Shown piece after piece: positions 44,763 through 52,101 of a DNA stretch of 64,000 nt; the first letter of the stretch is position 1; every line of letters begins with the position of its first letter. This stretch comes from JBKPNJ01 sp963695705. Its GTDB lineage: Bacteria; Actinomycetota; Actinomycetes; Propionibacteriales; Nocardioidaceae. The position numbers were made by a program, and so were the translations under genes. The notes under the pieces were generated by a model. The model made no database searches and was not told the DNA's origin. It saw only the letters and a list, made by a program, of their open reading frames with translations. The DNA lies in NCBI GenBank assembly GCA_963695705.1, contig CAVOHB010000006.1, forward strand, positions 434,001 to 498,000. Reading direction: 5' to 3'.

Positions 44763-45584
44763 ATGGCCACCGACACGACGAGACAGACCCGGGGGGGCCG
44801 GCGCGTCCTCTCACTGCCCCGCGGATCGGCGTGGTGGCGACTCGTGGAGCGCAACTTCATGGTCTACCGGCGCAGCTGGCTGGTGTTCCTCGTCGGGTTC
44901 CTCGAGCCGGTGTTCTACCTGTTCTCGATCGGGGTCGGCGTGGCCGGACTCGTCGGCGACTTCACGCTCGACGACGGCACCGTCATCGGCTACACCGCGT
45001 TCGTGGCGCCCGCGATGCTCGCCGCCTCGGCGATGAACGGAGCGCTGTACGACGCGACGTACAGCATCTTCTTCAAGATGAAGTACGCCAAGCTCTACGA
45101 CGCCATCCTGTCGACGCCGCTGCGGCCGTGGGATGTGGCGGTGGGCGAGATCGCCTGGGCGCTCCTGCGCGGCACGTGCTACTCGGCCATGTTCATCGTG
45201 GTCATGGTGGCTATGGGTCTGACGAGCTCGCCCTGGGCTGTGCTCGCGCTACCTGCCGCGATGCTGGTGAGTCTCGCCTTCGGCGGTGTGGGGATGGCGC
45301 TGACGACGTGGATGCGCAGCTGGCAGGACTTCGAGTTCGTCACGTTGGCGATGTTGCCGATGTTCCTGTTCTCGGCGACGTTCTACCCGCTCTCGACGTA
45401 CCCGTCGGCGGTGCAATGGCTGGTCGAGGTGACGCCGCTCTACCAGGGGGTGGCTCTGATGCGCGATCTGACCACCGGCGCCGTCGGCCCGGCAGATCTC
45501 GCGCACGTCGGCTACCTCGCGGTCATCGGCGGCGCCGGTCTCCTGGTGGCGTCGCGCCGCCTCGGGCAGCTGCTGCTGAAGTAG
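44763..45584 (+). CDS. ABC-2 type permease (NodJ/DrrB-like), second subunit
   Basis: 273 residues, paralogous to the preceding gene, with WLVFLVGFLEPVFYLFSIGVGV, a conserved KMKYAKLYDAILSTPLRPWD loop and MFLFSATFYPLSTYPSAVQW. A cytoplasmic N terminus of about 45 residues precedes the first membrane segment. ATG 44763 follows TGA by one base. Its last 62 bp overlap the convergent MerR gene, an unusually long overlap for two conserved genes. Confidence 0.88.
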   Translation: MATDTTRQTRGGRRVLSLPRGSAWWRLVERNFMVYRRSWLVFLVGFLEPVFYLFSIGVGVAGLVGDFTLDDGTVIGYTAFVAPAMLAASAMNGALYDATYSIFFKMKYAKLYDAILSTPLRPWDVAVGEIAWALLRGTCYSAMFIVVMVAMGLTSSPWAVLALPAAMLVSLAFGGVGMALTTWMRSWQDFEFVTLAMLPMFLFSATFYPLSTYPSAVQWLVEVTPLYQGVALMRDLTTGAVGPADLAHVGYLAVIGGAGLLVASRRLGQLLLK

Positions 45585-45858
45585 CGGCGTCGAGCGCGAC
45601 GCGCAGCTCCGCGGTCTCCGCCTCGAGCTCGAGCACGTGCCGGATGCCGGCCAGGTTGAGCCCAGCCTCGAGCAGGACGCTGATGCGGCGCACGCGGTCG
45701 AGGTCGTTCGCACTGTACCGACGGGTTCCTCCGGCGGTCCGCGCCGGCGCGAGCAGGCCCCTGGTCTCGTAGACCCGGAGGGCCTGCGGTTGCACACCCG
45801 TGAGCTCGGCGGCCAGGGAGATGCCGCAGACGCCCTGGTCGGGCAGGAAGTCGCTCAT
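45523..45858 (-). CDS. MerR-family regulator, HspR-like
   Basis: 111 residues. The winged HTH reads GVCGISLAAELTGVQPQALRVYETRGLLAPARTAGGTRRYS (key pieces QALRVYETRGLLAPAR and GGTRRYS), with a coiled-coil dimer helix (LNLAGIRHVLELEAETAEL). It resembles HspR, the heat-shock repressor of actinobacteria, which is usually encoded with dnaK/dnaJ. Here it is coupled (ATGA) to a J-domain gene next to a divergent hsp20, which supports heat-shock control. The Arg-rich C terminus is short compared with HspR. It may alternatively sense another protein stress. Confidence 0.8.
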   Translation of the reverse strand: MSDFLPDQGVCGISLAAELTGVQPQALRVYETRGLLAPARTAGGTRRYSANDLDRVRRISVLLEAGLNLAGIRHVLELEAETAELRVALDAATSAAAARGGATPPGDRRRR

Positions 45859-46292
45859 CTCGGCGGCTGCCCGTCATCGCGTGGCGACAGCGGCTCCACC
45901 CGGACTGGGCCGGCCGTCAGCGGGAACCGCGGCAGCCGCTGAGGTGGTTGCCTCGTACCGACCACGTAGAACGGCGCGGGGCTGTCCTCCACCCGGAACC
46001 TGATTGGTGCCGGCGGTTCCGGCGGGAGGCCCAAGCCTGTGGTCACGATGTCCGCGCCGTTCGGGTCGTGCGGTGCTCGTCGCATCGGGTCGCTGAGCTC
46101 CCGATAGGCGTCGGCCACCTGCGCGAACCGGTGCGCCGCCTCGGTGTCGCCAGGCGCGATATCGGGATGCAGCTCTCGAGCGCGCTGGTGATAGGCCCGC
46201 GTGACCTGCTCGGGAGATGCGTTCCGGTCCACCTGCAGCAGCACGTAGGGATCCGGCGTCCGGCCGTCAGTTCGGCGACGTCCTTTCGGCAT
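45855..46292 (-). CDS. J-domain protein (DnaJ-like co-chaperone fragment class)
   Basis: 145 residues with an N-terminal J domain: DPYVLLQVDRNASPEQVTRAYHQRARELHPDIAPGD (key HPD in ELHPDIAPGD) and FAQVADAYRELSDPMRR. The Gly/Phe and zinc-finger parts of full DnaJ are absent, and a proline-rich tail follows. It may stimulate DnaK on special clients. ATG 46292 has GGAGG five bases upstream; the GTG at 46298 is too close to that site. It is the first gene of a two-gene unit with the MerR regulator and divergent from hsp20. Confidence 0.85.
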   Translation of the reverse strand: MPKGRRRTDGRTPDPYVLLQVDRNASPEQVTRAYHQRARELHPDIAPGDTEAAHRFAQVADAYRELSDPMRRAPHDPNGADIVTTGLGLPPEPPAPIRFRVEDSPAPFYVVGTRQPPQRLPRFPLTAGPVRVEPLSPRDDGQPPR

Positions 46293-46314
46293 CTGCACCT
46301 CCGAGGATCTGGTG

Positions 46315-46367
46315 TCAACATGGTACTTGACATCTTCCTGTTGATGTAGAAAATCTAACGTAGAAAA
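46315..46367. promoter_or_regulatory. Divergent control region between the J-protein gene and hsp20
   Basis: The 140-bp gap is AT-rich for this genome. TCAACA (46315-46320) and TGTTGA (46339-46344) form an inverted repeat that encloses TTGACA (46327-46332), a good -35 hexamer reading toward hsp20. GTAGAAAA is repeated directly at 46346 and 46360. No exact HAIR element (CTTGAGT-N7-ACTCAAG) is seen, but the palindrome over the -35 could be the site of the adjacent MerR/HspR-like repressor. Confidence 0.45.
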
Positions 46368-46432
46368 GTCAGATCCGAAGCACGGATCGCTCGAGATCTG
46401 CCGAACATCGATCGGAGCAAGGAGGAACCACC

Positions 46433-46852
46433 ATGCTGATGAGGACTGACCCCTTCCGAGAGCTCGACCGCTTTACCGACGCGGTCTTCGGCGCCACCGG
46501 CCGGCCGTTGGTCATGCCGATCGACGCCTACCGCGAGGGTGACAGCTTCTACGTCCACTTCGACCTTCCCGGCGTCGACATCGACTCGATCGACCTCACG
46601 GTCGAGCAGCACGTACTCACGGTGCGCGCCGAGCGTCGACCCAAGGGGGAAGCGGCCGAGCGGCTGGTCACCGAGCGGCCCCAGGGTGTCTTCACGCGTC
46701 AGCTGTTCCTTGGGGACACCTTGGACGTCGACAGCCTCAACGCCGACTACGAGGCCGGAGTCCTGACCGTGGAGATACCGGTGGCCGAGCAGGCCAAGCC
46801 TCGGCGAGTAGTCGTCGGCGGTGGCTCCGACCGGCGTGAGATCAACGCCTGA
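46433..46852 (+). CDS. Small heat-shock protein Hsp20
   Basis: 139 residues with an alpha-crystallin domain: MPIDAYREGDSFYVHFDLPGV, DSIDLTVEQHVLTVRAER and the C-terminal YEAGVLTVEIPVAE (the GVL and IPV anchor motifs). It is an ATP-independent holdase that binds unfolding proteins. The N terminus MLMRTDPFRELDRF is typical of actinobacterial Hsp20. AAGGAGG precedes ATG 46433 by about eight bases. It is probably repressed by the divergent MerR protein under normal growth. Confidence 0.94.
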   Translation: MLMRTDPFRELDRFTDAVFGATGRPLVMPIDAYREGDSFYVHFDLPGVDIDSIDLTVEQHVLTVRAERRPKGEAAERLVTERPQGVFTRQLFLGDTLDVDSLNADYEAGVLTVEIPVAEQAKPRRVVVGGGSDRREINA

Positions 46853-46876
46853 CCCCGCCGGTGCAGCCGCACAGAC

Positions 46877-46905
46877 GGCGACGCGCCCGTTGCGGGTGCG
46901 TCGCC
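46877..46905 (+). terminator. Strong hairpin after hsp20
   Basis: GGCGACGCGCCCG (46877-46889) pairs with CGGGTGCGTCGCC (46893-46905) over 13 bp with one G-T pair and a three-base loop. It starts 24 bp after the hsp20 stop. No T-run follows, as often in high-GC actinobacteria. It should isolate hsp20 from the DUF3046-recA region. Confidence 0.65.
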
Positions 46906-46976
46906 GCCTGTCGCCGCAGGTCGGGGACCCGATCCGGCCAACGGCGCGGCTGACGCCGACCGTTCACAATGTGTGG

Positions 46977-47171
46977 GTGCGGATGACGGAGTTCTGGGCG
47001 CGCATGGAGCGCCATCTCGGTGCGGCGTACGCGCGCACCTGGGCCCGAGAGCATGTGCTCCTGGAGCTCGATGACCGCACCGTGGTCCAGGCGTTCGACG
47101 CCGGTGAGGACGCGAAGACCGTCTGGCGAGCCGTCTGGCGTGCGCTGCAGCTGCCCGCGTCCGAACGCTGA
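46977..47171 (+). CDS. DUF3046 domain protein
   Basis: 64 residues matching the DUF3046 family almost end to end: MTEFWARMERHLGAAYARTW, VLLELDDRTVVQAFDAGEDA and KTVWRAVWRALQLPASER. The family is found next to recA in actinobacteria and has no known function. GTG 46977 gives the family N terminus (VRMTEFW); ATG 46983 is two codons later. The convergent SDR gene begins 14 bp beyond the stop, so the usual DUF3046-recA adjacency is broken by that gene. Confidence 0.9.
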   Translation: MRMTEFWARMERHLGAAYARTWAREHVLLELDDRTVVQAFDAGEDAKTVWRAVWRALQLPASER

Positions 47172-47185
47172 CCCGCCCCGTGGTC

Positions 47186-48187
47186 TCACCAGCCTGCGGT
47201 GGCCTCGCTGGCCAGCTGCCAGAGCCTGCGTCGGTCATCGGCTGCGTCGCGCACCCACGGCAGGTAGGAGGTTGCCCGCGGACGACGGTCGTGCCAGAAC
47301 AGCCCGGTGGTCCGGCCGGCCTGCGCGGCGGCGGCCAGCCACACCGCGGTGTCCGCGCCCTGTGCGGCGTCACGGAGCGCGGGTCGGGTCAGGCGCCGGA
47401 ACCCGGGCAGGGAGTCCTGGATCCCGGGGGTGTCCGCCCAGCCGGGGTGCATGCTGTGGACCGCAACGTGCTCCGGAACCAGCTCGTCGGCCCACAGCTC
47501 GGCGAGCACGACCTGCATCCGCTTGGTCCGTGCGTAGGCAACCGGTCCGGAGTAGCTGCCGGCGAGATACTCGGGATCGCCCACCCGGAGCCGATGCGCG
47601 TACATCCCTCCCGATGAGACGAACACCACTCGGGCGTCGCCGTCCCGGCGCAGCAGCGGCCGCAACCGCTCGGTCATCAGATGGGGTCCGAGGATGTGGG
47701 TGGCGAACGCCAACTCGTGACCCTGCGGAGTCTCGGTCCGGCCGGGCGGCATCACCCCGGCGTTGTGCACGAGAGCGTGCAGCCGCTCTGTCCGGGCGGC
47801 CAGATCGTGGGTGAAGCCGGCGACCGCCGCCAGGTCGCTGAGATCGCAGACCTCGGCGACCACCTCGGCCCCGGGTGCTGAGGCGAGCACGCCGGCTCGC
47901 GCGTTCTCCACCCGCTCCGGGTTCCGGCCGAGGACGTGCACGGCGGCGCCGAGCCCGGCCAGGCCGACCGCGGTGGCCATGCCCAGCCCGGAGGTGGCCC
48001 CGGTGACGAGGACGCGGGTCCCGGCAAGTGCGCCGGGCGCCGGGTCCGCGGGCCACCAGTGCCGGCGGATCGAGTAGCCCAGGCGTGAGTAGCCGGGTGC
48101 GATCGACTTGTCCAGGAGCCAGTCCAGTGCTCCGGTGACCGCCTGAGCGGGCCGAGACGTTGCGGTCGACTGCAGGGGGCGGCTCAC
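47186..48187 (-). CDS. Short-chain dehydrogenase/reductase (SDR)
   Basis: About 333 residues. The NAD(P) site is VLVTGATSGLGMATAVGLAG, NAG appears in ALVHNAGVMPPG, and the catalytic Ser and YxxxK are in VVFVSSGGMYA and YARTKRMQVV. VAVHSMHPGWADTP follows. An N-terminal extension of about 50 residues (RLGYSIRRHWWP) and WLAAAAQAGRTTGLFWHDR at the end resemble the DHRS12-like class of SDRs. GTG 48187 is preferred (GGGTGGGC upstream); ATG 48226 would extend into an inverted repeat. The substrate is unknown. Confidence 0.85.
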   Translation of the reverse strand: MSRPLQSTATSRPAQAVTGALDWLLDKSIAPGYSRLGYSIRRHWWPADPAPGALAGTRVLVTGATSGLGMATAVGLAGLGAAVHVLGRNPERVENARAGVLASAPGAEVVAEVCDLSDLAAVAGFTHDLAARTERLHALVHNAGVMPPGRTETPQGHELAFATHILGPHLMTERLRPLLRRDGDARVVFVSSGGMYAHRLRVGDPEYLAGSYSGPVAYARTKRMQVVLAELWADELVPEHVAVHSMHPGWADTPGIQDSLPGFRRLTRPALRDAAQGADTAVWLAAAAQAGRTTGLFWHDRRPRATSYLPWVRDAADDRRRLWQLASEATAGW

Positions 48188-48219
48188 GGCGCCCACCCTA
48201 GGCCGCCGCGCCGTTCCCT

Positions 48220-48307
48220 GCGTCATGCGTCCTGAGGGTCCTGACCCTCGAAATGCATGACGCGAGCCAGAAAGCGGATGCTCGGGAGCCCGGCGTGTCA
48301 CGCCGGG
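48220..48307. repeat. Symmetric 44-bp inverted repeat and a 19-bp palindrome upstream of recA
   Basis: Outer arms GCGTCATGC (48220-48228) and GCATGACGC (48255-48263) enclose, with equal 5-base spacers, an inner pair GAGGGTC/GACCCTC (48234-48249). A second element follows, CCCGGCGTG-T-CACGCCGGG (48289-48307). Both lie between the divergent SDR and recA genes, and the second almost touches the SOS box. They may be operators, or a bidirectional attenuator for SDR. The strict symmetry makes chance unlikely, but no known factor is assigned. Confidence 0.55.
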
Positions 48308-48308
48308 T

Positions 48309-48322
48309 CGAACACGTGTTCG
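48309..48322. promoter_or_regulatory. SOS box (LexA site) of recA
   Basis: CGAACACGTGTTCG is a perfect 14-bp palindrome fitting the actinobacterial LexA consensus GAAC-N4-GTTC with flanking C/G. It lies 160 bp before the recA ATG. LexA bound here would repress recA until DNA damage triggers LexA self-cleavage. lexA itself is not in the window. Confidence 0.85.
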
Positions 48323-48393
48323 GGGTAGCGTCGGTGTCCACAAGTCCACGACGGGTGGAACCTTTTCCACCGCTGGCCCGAGGGTGCCAGGCA

Positions 48394-48416
48394 GTGTCGA
48401 TGGCCGGATCTAGAGT
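48394..48416 (+). promoter_or_regulatory. RecA-NDp-type (PafBC-dependent) promoter candidate
   Basis: GTGTCGATG (48394-48402), 8 bases, then TAGAGT (48411-48416). The mycobacterial LexA-independent damage promoter consensus is TTGTCRGTG-N8-TAN3T. Seven of nine upstream positions and the exact spacing and -10 pattern match. The start of transcription would be about 60 bp before ATG 48482. With the SOS box upstream, recA would have two damage inputs, as in Mycobacterium tuberculosis. Confidence 0.65.
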
Positions 48417-48481
48417 CGGTGGCGATGATCAAGAACTCACCGGGTCGTGCGACCCGACCAACCATGGAACGGGTGACCCAG

Positions 48482-49519
48482 ATGGCTGCTCAAGACCGTG
48501 ACAAGGCGCTCGACACCGCGTTGGCCAACATCGAGCGCCAGCACGGCAAGGGCTCGATCATGAGACTCGGTGAGGAGGGCCGGGTCCCCGTCGAGGTCAT
48601 TCCGACGGGGTCGATCGCCCTCGACGTCGCGCTCGGCATCGGCGGGCTGCCGCGCGGCCGCATCGTGGAGATCTACGGACCCGAGTCCTCCGGCAAGACG
48701 ACCGTGGCGCTGCACGCCGTGGCCAGCGCGCAGCGGCTCGGCGGGATCGCCGCCTTCATCGACGCCGAGCACGCGCTCGACCCGGAGTACGCACAGAAGC
48801 TCGGCGTCGACACCGACGCCCTGCTGGTCTCTCAGCCCGACAGCGGCGAGCAGGCTCTGGAGATCGCCGACATGCTGATCCGGTCAGGCGCGCTCGACAT
48901 CATCGTCATCGACTCCGTTGCGGCGCTGGTGCCACGCGCCGAGATCGAGGGTGAGATGGGCGACAGCCACGTCGGCCTGCAGGCCCGGTTGATGAGCCAG
49001 GCGCTGCGCAAGATCACCGGCGCGCTGAGCCAGTCCGGCACGACGGCGGTGTTCATCAACCAGCTGCGCGAGAAGATCGGGGTCATGTTCGGCAGCCCGG
49101 AGACGACGACCGGTGGTCGCGCGCTGAAGTTCTACGCATCGGTCCGGCTCGACGTGCGACGCATCGAGACGCTCAAGGACGGCACCGAGATGGTCGGCAA
49201 CCGGACCCGGTGCAAGGTGGTGAAGAACAAGGTCGCGCCGCCGTTCAAGCAGGCGGAGTTCGACATCATGTACGGCCAGGGCATCAGCCGCGAGGGCGGC
49301 CTGATCGACGTCGGGGTCGAGGCCGGTCTGGTCCGCAAGGCCGGGGCTTGGTACACCTACGAGGGAGACCAGCTCGGGCAGGGCAAGGAAAACTCCCGGG
49401 CGTTCCTGCGCGACAATCCCGACCTGGCCAACGAGCTGGAGAAGAAGATCCTCGAGAAGCTCGGCGTCGGCCCGACGGTCGACGAGGCCGTACCCGAACC
49501 CACCGGCATCGACTTCTGA
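48482..49519 (+). CDS. recA: Recombinase RecA
   Basis: 345 residues, standard length and without an intein. Walker A is EIYGPESSGKTTVALH, Walker B LDIIVIDSVAAL, loop L1 EIEGEMGDSHVGLQARLMSQ and loop L2 INQLREKIGVMFGSPETTTGG (as FINQLREKIGVMFG). It forms filaments on single-stranded DNA, drives strand exchange and triggers LexA cleavage. ATG 48482 gives MAAQDRDKALDTALANIERQ; GTG or ATG codons upstream would add poorly conserved residues. recX follows after 51 bp. Confidence 0.97.
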   Translation: MAAQDRDKALDTALANIERQHGKGSIMRLGEEGRVPVEVIPTGSIALDVALGIGGLPRGRIVEIYGPESSGKTTVALHAVASAQRLGGIAAFIDAEHALDPEYAQKLGVDTDALLVSQPDSGEQALEIADMLIRSGALDIIVIDSVAALVPRAEIEGEMGDSHVGLQARLMSQALRKITGALSQSGTTAVFINQLREKIGVMFGSPETTTGGRALKFYASVRLDVRRIETLKDGTEMVGNRTRCKVVKNKVAPPFKQAEFDIMYGQGISREGGLIDVGVEAGLVRKAGAWYTYEGDQLGQGKENSRAFLRDNPDLANELEKKILEKLGVGPTVDEAVPEPTGIDF

Positions 49520-49570
49520 CAGCGGACCCGTGCAACGCGACCGGCCGGCACGCTCGTCGGGATCCTCGCC

Positions 49571-50113
49571 GTGACACGCGCCGCCGACGCCGACCCCGAG
49601 CATGACCTCGAGGCGGATCCCGAGGCCGTCGCCCGCCAGATCCTGCTGCGCAGCCTGTCCGCCCAGCCACGCACCCGGGCCGAGCTCGCCGCCAGGCTGG
49701 CGCAGCGACGCGTCCCTGCCTCCGTGGCGGAGCGGGTGCTCGATCGCTTCGAAGAGGTGGGGCTGGTCGACGATGCCGCGTTCGCCAACGCGTGGGTCGA
49801 GTCCCGGCACCGGGGCAAGGGACTGTCCCGGCAAGCGTTGGCACGCGAGCTGCGTCAGCGGGGCGTCGCCGACGAGACCATCGGAGCGGCGCTGGACTCC
49901 CTCGATCCCGAGTTCGAGCTGCGCTCGGCGCACGCCCTCGTACGCCGCAAGCTCAACAGCACGGCAGGGCTGGAACCCCGGGCGCGCCTGCGGCGTCTGG
50001 CGGGGTTGCTGGCGCGCAAGGGATATCCGCCCGGATTGGCGATGGCCGTCGTCCGGGACGAGATGGACGCTCAAGGCGACCGGACAGCCGGCCTCTCCGA
50101 CTCGCTGGATTGA
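49571..50113 (+). CDS. recX: Regulatory protein RecX
   Basis: 180 residues with three RecX helix repeats: ARQILLRSLSAQPRTRAELAARLAQRRVP (key ILLRSLSAQPRTRAELAARL), FEEVGLVDDAAFANAWVESR, then GLSRQALARELRQRGV and RLRRLAGLLARKGYP. It binds and limits RecA filaments. GTG 49571. It lies immediately after recA, as is usual, and is probably in the same transcript. The N terminus has an acidic extension. Confidence 0.94.
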   Translation: MTRAADADPEHDLEADPEAVARQILLRSLSAQPRTRAELAARLAQRRVPASVAERVLDRFEEVGLVDDAAFANAWVESRHRGKGLSRQALARELRQRGVADETIGAALDSLDPEFELRSAHALVRRKLNSTAGLEPRARLRRLAGLLARKGYPPGLAMAVVRDEMDAQGDRTAGLSDSLD

Positions 50114-50440
50114 GGCGTCGATCGGGCAGGTTTCTTGACCGTTCTCCGGCCTGGATCTAATCTCGACATCATCGAAGGATCTACCCGCGATAGCGGTGCA
50201 CCATATGTGAGCAGTACCTGACACGCCAAGATTTCATCGAACCGGTACAGATCGACCTTTGCACGACGGCGGTGCCCGGCACCTGCTGAGCACCACACCA
50301 CGAGTACGACGGGCCACGGTCCGTCAGCATTCCGCGTACCCCGTGACCCCGGGAACACGCGGCGTTTCGCCTACCCGCGGGCGATTCCTTCGTCGAACGG
50401 CCAAGTCCGGCCCGGCCCGGCATGATGAAGGGAGCCCTCG
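50114..50440 (+). other. recX-rny intergenic region
   Basis: 327 bp without a convincing gene. It carries a good promoter (50135-50163, listed separately) near the left end, leaving a leader of about 270 bases before rny. A GACGG/CCGTC hairpin lies at about 50307-50325. The leader is long enough for post-transcriptional control, but I recognise no riboswitch class. Confidence 0.4.
50135..50163 (+). promoter_or_regulatory. Housekeeping-type promoter for rny
   Basis: TTGACC (50135-50140) and TAATCT (50158-50163) are separated by exactly 17 bp. Each hexamer has one or two changes from TTGACA/TATAAT, which is good for a SigA-type promoter in a high-GC genome. It reads toward rny, about 270 bp away. 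Confidence 0.55.
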
Positions 50441-52078
50441 GTGGATGCCTCGACAGTGCTGATTGCGGCGTTCGGTGCCCTCATCCTCGGTGTGCTCCTG
50501 GTCATGCTCCGCCTGCTGCTGCGATCCGGGCGGGGGCACTCCGCCGCGGGCACGCGGGGCCATGGGTCGCCGCTGACCGCAGGGAGCGCAGCGTCCCAGG
50601 CGACCTCCGACGCCGATGCGGCGATGCTCCGCCAGGCCGAGCTGCACGCCGAGTCGCTGCGTGCGACCGCACAGCTGGCCGCGGACGAGATGCGCGAGCG
50701 CGCCGACCTGTCCGCGGAGCATGCTCGCAGCCTGCAGGCCCAGGCGGAGACCGAGGTGCAGGCGGTCCGGGAGCAACGTGCCGACCTCGAACGGCGAGAG
50801 CGCCGGCTCGGCGAACGAGAGGAGAGACTGGACACCGAGGCACGTGCGCTCGAGGACCGGGCACTCGAGCTCGGTGAGCTCGAGCAAGAGCTGGACCGGA
50901 AGAAGGCCGAGCTGCTCGACATCGAGGCAGATCGTCGGGCGAGTCTGGAACGGGTGGCCGGCCTGACCGCTGAGCGAGCGCGGGCAGAGCTGATCGCGAC
51001 CATCGAGAACGACGCCAAGCTCCGAGGGGCGATCATCGCTCGCGACATCGAGCGTGAGGCCCACGAGACCGGCGAGGCGCGTGCCAGGCGGATCCTGACG
51101 ACCGTGATCCAGCGGCTCGCCTCCGAGCAGACAGCGGAGTCGGTGGTGTCGGTCCTGCATCTCCCGGGCGACGAGATGAAGGGGCGCATCATCGGGCGCG
51201 AAGGCCGCAACATCCGGGCGTTCGAGCAGATCACCGGCGTCAACCTCATCATCGACGACACCCCGGAGGCGGTGCTGCTCAGCTGCTTCGACCCGGTGCG
51301 CCGCGAAACCGCCCGCCTGGCGCTGCAGGAGCTGGTCTTCGACGGGCGGATCCATCCGAGTCGGATCGAGGAGGCGTACGAGCGCAGCACGGCCGAGGTG
51401 GAGCGACAGTGCAAGCGCGCCGGCGAGGATGCCCTGGTGGAGGTAGGCATCACCGAGATGCATCCGGAGCTGGTGCACACGCTGGGTCAGCTTCGCTACC
51501 GGACGTCGTACGGGCAGAACGTGCTGAAGCACCTGCTCGAGTCGTCGTTCATCGCCGGCATGATGGCCGACGAGCTCGGGCTCGACCGCGCGTTGTGCAT
51601 GCGTGCGGCGCTGCTGCACGACGTCGGCAAGGCGATGACCCACCTGGCCGAGGGGTCCCACGCGATCGTGGGCGCCGAGCTGGCCCGCCGGCTCGGTGAG
51701 AGCGACGACGTGGTGCACGCGATCGAGGCCCACCACAACGAGGTGGAACCGCGCACGGTCGAGGCCGTCCTGACCCAGGCGGCGGACGCGATCAGCGGTG
51801 GCCGGCCGGGAGCCAGGCGCGAGTCCCTGGAGGCGTACGTCAAGCGCCTGGAGAGGCTCGAGGAGATCGCCATGGAGAAGTCCGGGGTCGAGAAGGTCTT
51901 CGCGATGCAGGCCGGGCGGGAGGTGCGCGTGATGGTGCTGCCCGACGCGGTCGACGACATCCAGGCACAGATTCTGGCCCGCGACATCGCCAAGCAGGTG
52001 GAGGAGGAGCTGACCTATCCGGGGCAGATCCGGGTCACCGTGATCCGGGAGTCACGCTCGACCGAGGTCGCCCGCTGA
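50441..52078 (+). CDS. rny: Ribonuclease Y
   Basis: 545 residues. An N-terminal membrane anchor (VLIAAFGALILGVLLVMLRL) is followed by a long coiled coil rich in Glu/Arg/Ala (about residues 60-190), a KH domain (GDEMKGRIIGREGRNIRAFEQ, key GRIIGREGRN), and an HD domain with the metal site ALLHDVGKAMTH and later AIEAHHNEVEP. It is the membrane-tethered endonuclease that starts mRNA decay in Gram-positives. GTG 50441 has AAGGGAG in front. Not all actinobacteria have RNase Y, and many rely on RNase E. Confidence 0.94.
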   Translation: MDASTVLIAAFGALILGVLLVMLRLLLRSGRGHSAAGTRGHGSPLTAGSAASQATSDADAAMLRQAELHAESLRATAQLAADEMRERADLSAEHARSLQAQAETEVQAVREQRADLERRERRLGEREERLDTEARALEDRALELGELEQELDRKKAELLDIEADRRASLERVAGLTAERARAELIATIENDAKLRGAIIARDIEREAHETGEARARRILTTVIQRLASEQTAESVVSVLHLPGDEMKGRIIGREGRNIRAFEQITGVNLIIDDTPEAVLLSCFDPVRRETARLALQELVFDGRIHPSRIEEAYERSTAEVERQCKRAGEDALVEVGITEMHPELVHTLGQLRYRTSYGQNVLKHLLESSFIAGMMADELGLDRALCMRAALLHDVGKAMTHLAEGSHAIVGAELARRLGESDDVVHAIEAHHNEVEPRTVEAVLTQAADAISGGRPGARRESLEAYVKRLERLEEIAMEKSGVEKVFAMQAGREVRVMVLPDAVDDIQAQILARDIAKQVEEELTYPGQIRVTVIRESRSTEVAR

Positions 52079-52101
52079 ACGCTGACCGCTGACTCAACGG
52101 G

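Noticed and set aside
46299..46432. HAIR element (HspR site)
   Set aside because: No CTTGAGT-N7-ACTCAAG or close match is present; only a different 6-bp inverted repeat was found.
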